A DNA stretch of 48,127 nucleotides from Pseudobutyrivibrio sp. (GTDB lineage Bacteria > Bacillota > Clostridia > Lachnospirales > Lachnospiraceae): NCBI GenBank assembly GCA_024684955.1, contig JAIKWH010000032.1:1-48127 (forward strand). Direction: 5' to 3'. Positions 42,605 through 48,127 of the stretch are shown here, one piece after another. Position 1 is the first letter of the stretch; every line of letters begins with the position of its first letter. A program made the position numbers and the translations under genes. Under the pieces are notes generated by a model. The model was not told the origin of the DNA. It ran no database searches and saw nothing but the letters and a program-made list of their open reading frames with translations.

Positions 42605-44180
42605 TTTCAAGCCCTCCTCCCTTTTTCATAAACTGTGGAGAAGGATGTGTGGCAAATCGATTGTATTCGTTTACGATAGCACTGATAGAAAACAATATAA
42701 CCACAAAAACTGCGACCATAATAAAATAATAGTAAATGTCATTTGGCAAATCGATTATCTTAAGTGCGACTGCAGCAATCCAAGAGATTAGGCTTAAAAC
42801 GTACACAGTCTTTTTACCTTGCTTGACAGTGATTGTAGCAAGAACAATCAAAACAAAGCTGGCTGCAAAAAGACATTTAATAAGCAACCAAACAATAGCA
42901 AATACAACAGATGGAACAAAAAATACTCCCGCAATAAAAGCAATACAAACAACTGCAAGGAATGCTAATAAATTACTAACCCATTTTTTACCACCTTTTT
43001 TAGGCTTTATTCCCTTTGAGCTTTCTTTGGTTGCAAAATATCCCTTGTCATCCAAATGATTATCGTGTCGATAAGTTTCATAGGCAAGATATGCTCCAAT
43101 AAAGCCAATTAATGAGGCTGAAAATGCACCGAAATCGCATAAACGTTTTACATCATAGCCTATTCCCAGAGCATATGAAGCGATTAATAAAATAATAAAA
43201 GCTATCGCAGATACGATAACAGATGATTTAAACATCTTTTTCTTATCAATAGGAACATCTACATAAGTATTGCCTGATGCACCGTTAATGATTGAATAAG
43301 CTACACGGTCCTTATATCTGGTGGTCATAAAATATAATGGTAAATATGCTCCGTCCACATCTTTAAATTCAAGCTTGTCATTAAGAGCAGTTTTTACATC
43401 ATTTTCATAAGAGCCTTCAGGCTTATACTCTCCACTTTTTTTGATGACCCTATCATAAAGATAGTCCTTAACCTTACCGTCTGAATCTGTTTTGTAAAGA
43501 TCCTTATCCACAGAGGAATTTTCTACAAAAAAACCAGCCAAATAATTGGGATTAAACTCTGTAAGTTCCCCCATTGGAAAAGGTTCCAAACGCTCAGCCA
43601 TAGAATCGTCCAAAGACTGAGATCCATCAAAAGGCACCATAATATGTGGCACATTTACCTTAACTGTAACTTTGGCCTTCTCAGTGTATTCATACTGGCC
43701 TCTAGTTTGCACATGAACGCCATCGTAACAAATATCATCACTAATTCCGTAATCATAGAGAAAATAAGGAGTATAAAGTCCTACTAGCTTTTCTACATTT
43801 TCCTCTTTATCTAAACCATCAGGAGCAAATGCAACGTTCTTGGTAGCATTAACGTATTTTTTCTTGGCATCCTCCCTAGATATTTTAAAAGGCAAAATAT
43901 AGTGAGGAGCCCCCTCTTCTGAAAAGTGCTCCTGCATGGTTGCTTGAGACCCGCAGAATGGGCAAAACTCCATACCATCATTATCGATGAGCTGAATCTG
44001 ACCAGCGCAGTTAGGACATGTATAGATTTTTGTATACACCTTATCAAAATTTATCTTGTCGTTAGGAGTATATTTATTAACACTCTGATAAGAACCACAA
44101 GATAAGCACTTTAATTTTTGATTTTCGATATCAAATCGAAGCTGTCCTCCACAACTAGGACATGGAAACATTGTTGCCAT
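42597..44180 (-). CDS. Multi-zinc-ribbon membrane protein (YdjG-like)
   Basis: This 527-residue protein has two zinc ribbons with four CxxC pairs within residues 1-80: FPCPSCGGQ, KCLSCGS, YTCPNCAGQ and FCPFCGSQ. A soluble middle region of about 220 residues follows (PHYILPFKISREDAKKKYVNATK, LVGLYTPYFLYDYG), then about five membrane helices (about 315-505). The middle segment is typical of the YdjG-type zinc-ribbon proteins. The gene lies between the SPFH gene and the TPM gene, overlapping the latter by eight bases. In B. subtilis YdjG and YdjH form a membrane complex connected with PspA; the function here is inferred from that arrangement. Confidence 0.78.
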   Translation of the reverse strand: MATMFPCPSCGGQLRFDIENQKLKCLSCGSYQSVNKYTPNDKINFDKVYTKIYTCPNCAGQIQLIDNDGMEFCPFCGSQATMQEHFSEEGAPHYILPFKISREDAKKKYVNATKNVAFAPDGLDKEENVEKLVGLYTPYFLYDYGISDDICYDGVHVQTRGQYEYTEKAKVTVKVNVPHIMVPFDGSQSLDDSMAERLEPFPMGELTEFNPNYLAGFFVENSSVDKDLYKTDSDGKVKDYLYDRVIKKSGEYKPEGSYENDVKTALNDKLEFKDVDGAYLPLYFMTTRYKDRVAYSIINGASGNTYVDVPIDKKKMFKSSVIVSAIAFIILLIASYALGIGYDVKRLCDFGAFSASLIGFIGAYLAYETYRHDNHLDDKGYFATKESSKGIKPKKGGKKWVSNLLAFLAVVCIAFIAGVFFVPSVVFAIVWLLIKCLFAASFVLIVLATITVKQGKKTVYVLSLISWIAAVALKIIDLPNDIYYYFIMVAVFVVILFSISAIVNEYNRFATHPSPQFMKKGGGLENA

Positions 44181-44201
44181 AAATAATCTCCTAGCCTAGT
44201 A

Positions 44202-45305
44202 TTAAGGTCTTTTTGTTCCGCAGTTAGTGCAGAAGTTACCATGATTTTCGTTGCCACACTGTGGGCAGAACCATCTGTCTGTAGCCTGAGAAGCATTTGA
44301 TGCAGCACCAGCAGCACCAGCCTGTAAAAGCTCGTTTGCATTAGCGCCACCAGCCTGCATAGCCATATTCATTCCGAAAAGTCCCATTGCAGCTCCATTT
44401 GGATTGTTTGCAGCAGCCTTCATTGCCTCTGCCTGAGCAGTAACAAGTGTTGCGCCTGCCATAGACTGATTACGAAGTGCGCCAGCCTTCTGAAGCTCAT
44501 TAAGAGTAGCCTGATCTTCTTCTGGAATATCAGCACCTACGATTTGAACAGAGCTAATTTCAATACCAAATTGCTTTGTCCATGTCTCATTAACCTCATT
44601 TTTCATAGCCTCTGAGATTTCCTTTGTATGGCCAGGAAGTGCTGAAGGTCTGATTTCAAGGCCTGAAAGTTGGCTAACTGCTGGCTGAAGAGCCTGAACA
44701 AATAAAGCCCTAATCTGCTCAGACAAATCCTCTACTGTATATTCATCCTTTACATTACCTGCAAGACAGCCATATATCTGAGTAGGGTCTGAAATATGGA
44801 TACTAAAGTTTCCGTTGCAACGAAGCTTTGTATCAAAATCTAGCCCAACATTTTTATCAACAATTCTAAAAGGAATAGGTGTAGGTGTTCCAAATTTAAG
44901 ACCAATAATTTCCTTTGTATTTACGAAATAAATTCTCTGCTGAACTGGCTTTTCTCCACCAAATGTAAATCTACGGCCAAGCTCCTTAAAGATATCAACA
45001 AAATCCCCTGCAAATACAGAAGCGCTACCGTTGTCTTCCCATTCATAAGCACCTGGCTCAGCAGCAATATCAATAACCTTACCGCTGTCTACTAAAATAG
45101 CGCACTGACCAGCGTTTACTATAAGAGCAGAACCCTTTGTAATGACATCCTGGTCTCCATGTTTGTTTGAGCTACGACGAGATTCTTTCTTCTGAGCTCT
45201 CTTAATCAATGTTCCACCGCTCATTGAGTCGCAAACATAAAAATCCTTCCATTGATTAGCAAGCTCTCCTGAAACAGAACCTACAACTGCTTTAATTAAT
45301 CCCAT
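44202..45305 (-). CDS. SPFH-domain protein with C-terminal zinc ribbon (YdjI-like)
   Basis: This 367-residue protein carries the SPFH/virion-core-like domain of the YdjI group (about 30-260: SALIVNAGQCAILVDSGKVIDIAAEPGAY..., ISDPTQIYGCLAG, PGHTKEISEAMKNEV). A linker rich in Ala, Asn, Gly and Met (about 275-340) leads to a C-terminal zinc ribbon with FCPQCGNENHGNFCTNCG. SPFH proteins form oligomers on membranes; the zinc ribbon probably interacts with the YdjG-like partner, whose N-terminus has the same kind of ribbon. GGGAGG precedes the ATG. It is the first gene of the trio. Confidence 0.85.
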   Translation of the reverse strand: MGLIKAVVGSVSGELANQWKDFYVCDSMSGGTLIKRAQKKESRRSSNKHGDQDVITKGSALIVNAGQCAILVDSGKVIDIAAEPGAYEWEDNGSASVFAGDFVDIFKELGRRFTFGGEKPVQQRIYFVNTKEIIGLKFGTPTPIPFRIVDKNVGLDFDTKLRCNGNFSIHISDPTQIYGCLAGNVKDEYTVEDLSEQIRALFVQALQPAVSQLSGLEIRPSALPGHTKEISEAMKNEVNETWTKQFGIEISSVQIVGADIPEEDQATLNELQKAGALRNQSMAGATLVTAQAEAMKAAANNPNGAAMGLFGMNMAMQAGGANANELLQAGAAGAASNASQATDRWFCPQCGNENHGNFCTNCGTKRP

Positions 45306-45349
45306 ATCTATAACCTCCCTTTGTTTGTTAACAATATCTAATTTATTTT

Positions 45350-45379
45350 AACAAAAAGGACTACCTAAATGGTAGTCCT
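45350..45379 (-). terminator. Terminator after the HD-GYP gene
   Basis: AGGACTACC pairs perfectly with GGTAGTCCT around TAAAT (45357-45379). On the minus strand TTTTTGTT follows. It separates the signalling operon from the SPFH gene. Confidence 0.85.
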
Positions 45380-45388
45380 AATTAAAAA

Positions 45389-47770
45389 CTAATCATAAAT
45401 TCGTATATCCGTTATAGCACAAACATCTCCAGTTAAAGCGAAATACAGGTTTTCTGGCATTCCAAGAAATGCAGTGGTGTTAAGAATTTTGAAATCAGTA
45501 TTGCTGGCTGCCATATGTAACGTATTTCCGCTAATCCTAAATGAAATATGACATTCCATTCCTTCTTTATTCTTTTCCTTCCATTTATCCCAGCCCCTGA
45601 ACTCTCTGGTGTTTTTCACAACAACATCATTATTTGAAATAGTAGAATCGCTCTTAGCCTCTCCGTTCATTTGCACCATGGCATACTCTAAGTAATTCTT
45701 ACCATCTATTTTTCCATTATCAGAGGAATAAATAATGACAAATGGACAGTTCCACACAAAATTGGCCGATGGAAGGCTCATTGTATGGAATTCTACATTA
45801 AGGCCGTCATGAATTAACACACCTTCTGTAGAGGCTGACCTGTATCTATCAATCTGAATATTTGGTAAATCGCCTTCTAGTCTATTAATATAGTTTGCTG
45901 CAGAAGCAATTCTAATGAAATCTTTTTCAGTAAATTTCTCCTCTGTCTTTTCAACAGAAATATTATTAATCTCACAATACTCGCCAGTGATACCAACATA
46001 AGCATATTTAGAATTCTCTGGCAGTGCGATCATACATTCAATAACCTCCGATGCACCTGTGACAGTAATCTTCACATGGTCATTACACCTAGCAAGGGTC
46101 ATATCATAATGGCCGCCGTAAAACTCCAGGCCACCTTCCCCCTTTTGAGATATGGTAACCTCCATATTTTTTGCCTTATTTGAATTAAAATGGCCGTTAA
46201 ACCAAATCTCGCCAAACTCCAGATATCCAAAAGCCTTTATACTATCCTCGTCAGAATGAATACGCCCATCGTAGGAATCAAAAACTATAATTGATGGAGC
46301 CGAAAAGCCAGTTGGCGAATCTACCTTTAGGCTCCAGTCAAAGCTTACATTTGTTATTATTTCTTCTATTAAAATTCCTCTAGTAACCTTGCTACGGTAT
46401 TCCTTAACAGTCAGATATTCCTCTATTCCAATATCAATATCTTCAATGGATTCTCTAAGCTTGTAGTCCTTGTCATTATCAATTAAAGACACCATAACTG
46501 TTGCAAATCTAGGATCTAATCGACTTCCCGAACGCTTAAGAATTTCATCTCTTGCAACAAACTGAGGATATGCTTCTCTGTTATTTTTTCTGGAGGTAAG
46601 ATTGTCATAAAAGTCTGCCACAGCAATAATACGACCAATCTCTGGAATGTCCTCACCCTTTAAATGATCAGGATAACCCGAGCCATCGTACCTTTCATTA
46701 GAATAATGGGCTCCATCCTTAAGATATGGATATTCTGTTATATTCGATAAAATATCCGCCCCAATATTGGCTTTTCTCCGATATATTTCTGCCTCTTCCT
46801 CATTTAAATCGCCACCCTTATTAAGGATAGATTCTGGAAGACCTATCTTTCCAATATCATGTAGCAAAGCAGCATAATAAATCTCATCGCATTCTCTCTC
46901 ACTTTTGCCGCAGCTTAAGGCAATGGCCTTAGCATAGTTTGCCACTCTATCTGAGTGCCCTAATGTATATACATCCTTTGACTCTATAGCCCCCATAAAG
47001 GCCGATGCGGTCTGATAAAACAAACGTTGCATGCTCTTTTGCTGCTGTTTCAAATAATCAATTTCATTTTTCTTAGCAAGCTCCACTTCATTATTGATAT
47101 TAGAAAGAGCCACTAGATAAATGAAAATAGCAGTAATTATAATTCCAATATTTGTAAAGGATGTACCATATACATTAAGTTGCAAAATGGAACACAACAG
47201 CGGAATTATAATAAACAAGGCATTACTGAATACAGTTTTCTTATTAAGCAAACTCCTGTATTTAATAATTGCAGAAAGCTGTATCAAAGGAACCCCAAAT
47301 GGACATAAGTAGCTTAAAATGTAAAAATCGCCTCTACTATATATATTCGCCTCATCAAAAGTATAGTACGCCCCTGTGTATGCCCCTATAACACATAAGA
47401 GAGATCCTACCAGCATAATAGCTGTACAAAGCTGGATTCTCTTTGGAGCCTTTTCCATTTTTCCATCATTTATATAAAGGTCAATTAAATAAAGATTAAA
47501 AGCCAAAACGATTATGTCAGTAAATAGGAAATTCAAAAAAGTGGACACGCGATTCATTGTAAAACCAAATGACGTAATGTCCCCATTGAATATGTACGTA
47601 AGTCTGTCACTAAACAACAGGAGCATGGCAGTGATTTCCAAGAATAAAAGAGTGAGCCTTCTAGTTAATGGCATAGCTTTCGCCACTATTACAAGAAGTG
47701 CTATGGTGCCACAAATACTGCTTAGAACCAGCATAATATCCAATTGATAACGAATAAATAACTCCAACAT
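45389..47770 (-). CDS. HD-GYP phosphodiesterase with 7TM-like sensor and tandem C-terminal domains
   Basis: The protein probably degrades cyclic di-GMP. Residues 1-220 hold about seven membrane helices; a coiled coil (about 225-250) leads to the HD-GYP domain (about 262-430) with GHSDRVANYAKAIA, the HD pair in LLHDIGKIGLPE (304-305), HYSNERYDGSGYP (GYP 365-367) and VADFYDNLTS. The C-terminal 330 residues consist of two related blocks. Block A starts at GILIEEIITNVSFDWS (465) and ends ALPENSKYAYVGITGEYCEINNISV; block B starts GVLIHDGLNVEFH (650) and ends GMPENLYFALTGDVCAITDIRI. They look like a duplicated beta-rich domain of unknown role. The gene lies three bases after the Hpt gene, and the two are coupled. 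Confidence 0.9.
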   Translation of the reverse strand: MLELFIRYQLDIMLVLSSICGTIALLVIVAKAMPLTRRLTLLFLEITAMLLLFSDRLTYIFNGDITSFGFTMNRVSTFLNFLFTDIIVLAFNLYLIDLYINDGKMEKAPKRIQLCTAIMLVGSLLCVIGAYTGAYYTFDEANIYSRGDFYILSYLCPFGVPLIQLSAIIKYRSLLNKKTVFSNALFIIIPLLCSILQLNVYGTSFTNIGIIITAIFIYLVALSNINNEVELAKKNEIDYLKQQQKSMQRLFYQTASAFMGAIESKDVYTLGHSDRVANYAKAIALSCGKSERECDEIYYAALLHDIGKIGLPESILNKGGDLNEEEAEIYRRKANIGADILSNITEYPYLKDGAHYSNERYDGSGYPDHLKGEDIPEIGRIIAVADFYDNLTSRKNNREAYPQFVARDEILKRSGSRLDPRFATVMVSLIDNDKDYKLRESIEDIDIGIEEYLTVKEYRSKVTRGILIEEIITNVSFDWSLKVDSPTGFSAPSIIVFDSYDGRIHSDEDSIKAFGYLEFGEIWFNGHFNSNKAKNMEVTISQKGEGGLEFYGGHYDMTLARCNDHVKITVTGASEVIECMIALPENSKYAYVGITGEYCEINNISVEKTEEKFTEKDFIRIASAANYINRLEGDLPNIQIDRYRSASTEGVLIHDGLNVEFHTMSLPSANFVWNCPFVIIYSSDNGKIDGKNYLEYAMVQMNGEAKSDSTISNNDVVVKNTREFRGWDKWKEKNKEGMECHISFRISGNTLHMAASNTDFKILNTTAFLGMPENLYFALTGDVCAITDIRIYD

Positions 47771-47773
47771 TAA

Positions 47774-48127
47774 TTACGTTTCCTCTCTAAAAGAGTGTAG
47801 CTTTGAAAGTTTACTGTATAAAGACCTACAATCAATCAGGAATTTATCTATGTGACTAGAAATATAATCCATGTCATTTCTGTTTCCAGCTGCTTCAAGG
47901 GCCTCAGCTAAAGCTTCTAAATTGCTAGCTCCAACTACGGCAAAGGCTGTCTTAAGAGAATGGGCCTTTATGGTATAAAGCTTAATATCAAGATTTTTAT
48001 ATGCCTCTTCGATGCCATTTACATAAGAATTAAGGCCCTCCATAAACACCTTTAACGAAGAAATAAACTTAATTGGGCCACCACAAATTCTCATGCCAAG
48101 CTTTACATCAAGCCCCTCTATGTCATA
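47774..48127 (-). CDS. Hpt-domain protein, 5' end cut by window edge
   Basis: The frame is open to the right edge, so the gene starts outside. The visible 117 residues form a histidine phosphotransfer domain: the region before the first internal ATG (48094) reads YDIEGLDVKLG, followed by MRICGGPIKFISSLKVF, which matches the opening of Hpt domains (IDG-x-D-x-x-x-G-L-x-RxGG). The phosphoacceptor histidine lies in YTIKAHSLKTAFAVVG. The position of an Hpt at the protein end suggests a hybrid sensor kinase or a response regulator with an attached Hpt. Its stop lies three bases before the HD-GYP start, so both belong to one signalling operon. Confidence 0.85.
   Translation of the reverse strand, partial: YDIEGLDVKLGMRICGGPIKFISSLKVFMEGLNSYVNGIEEAYKNLDIKLYTIKAHSLKTAFAVVGASNLEALAEALEAAGNRNDMDYISSHIDKFLIDCRSLYSKLSKLHSFREET

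Overview
The window looks like chromosomal core DNA of an anaerobic Firmicute, most likely a Lachnospiraceae member (Butyrivibrio/Pseudobutyrivibrio-like). This is an inference. The basis is moderately AT-rich DNA with strong AGGAGG ribosome sites, an intact secG-rnr-smpB-ssrA block, an ireB-ruvX-DUF1292-RNase J block, GlnRS, a ThiI without rhodanese domain, a GGGtGRT protein paired with an IscU-like scaffold, and HD-GYP signalling. Almost all genes lie on the minus strand. The few plus-strand genes are single genes (HAD phosphatase, CmpB-like membrane protein, HPr-like protein, AP2-repeat protein, CgeB-like glycosyltransferase).

Layout, left to right. 1-432 has no intact gene; it holds a GC-rich structured repeat, a possible coding relic and a long bidirectional terminator. 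433-3865 carries a membrane-anchored GH25 muramidase, a GNAT acetyltransferase, a HAD phosphatase and a D,D-carboxypeptidase. 3881-7305 is the ribosome-rescue block (tmRNA, SmpB, RNase R, SecG). 7324-7938 is a small HExxH protein. 8011-14215 is a tryptophan operon trpE-G-D-C-B-A without trpF, with a good promoter and a short leader. 14373-17922 holds a CmpB-like membrane protein, yajC, tgt and aroC. 17999-25053 runs from a lactonase through the tRNA wobble pair TrhP/TrmR, RNase J, DUF1292, RuvX and IreB to MtaB. 25198-33079 has an HPr-like protein lacking the phosphorylatable histidine, then ThiI, cysteine desulfurase, RsmE, PrmA, a DUF2225 protein, GlnRS and a rhomboid-like protein with a zinc finger. 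33192-36826 has azlCD, an AP2/degenerate-HNH/AP2 protein, and ilvC with ilvN but no ilvB. 36866-39850 has a phosphopantetheinyl transferase, a CgeB-like glycosyltransferase and a DRE-TIM aldolase-like protein. 39870-41650 is the GGGtGRT/IscU-like pair. 41816-45305 is a three-gene membrane module resembling B. subtilis YdjI-YdjG-YdjH. 45350-48127 is an HD-GYP phosphodiesterase with a duplicated C-terminal domain behind the 3' end of an Hpt-domain protein that is cut by the window edge.

The genes fit three themes: translation quality and RNA modification (tmRNA/SmpB/RNase R, Tgt, TrhP, TrmR, MtaB, ThiI, RsmE, PrmA, GlnRS, RNase J), aromatic and branched-chain amino-acid supply (aroC, trp, ilvNC, azlCD), and envelope functions (GH25, D,D-carboxypeptidase, YdjGHI-like module). 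I judge the most promising poorly characterised parts to be the GGGtGRT plus IscU-like pair, the pspA-less YdjGHI-like module, the histidine-less HPr, the AP2-HNH-AP2 protein, and the HD-GYP protein with the tandem C-terminal domain. No CRISPR array, insertion sequence, prophage or tRNA gene was seen. All homology statements rest on recognised motifs, not on a search.
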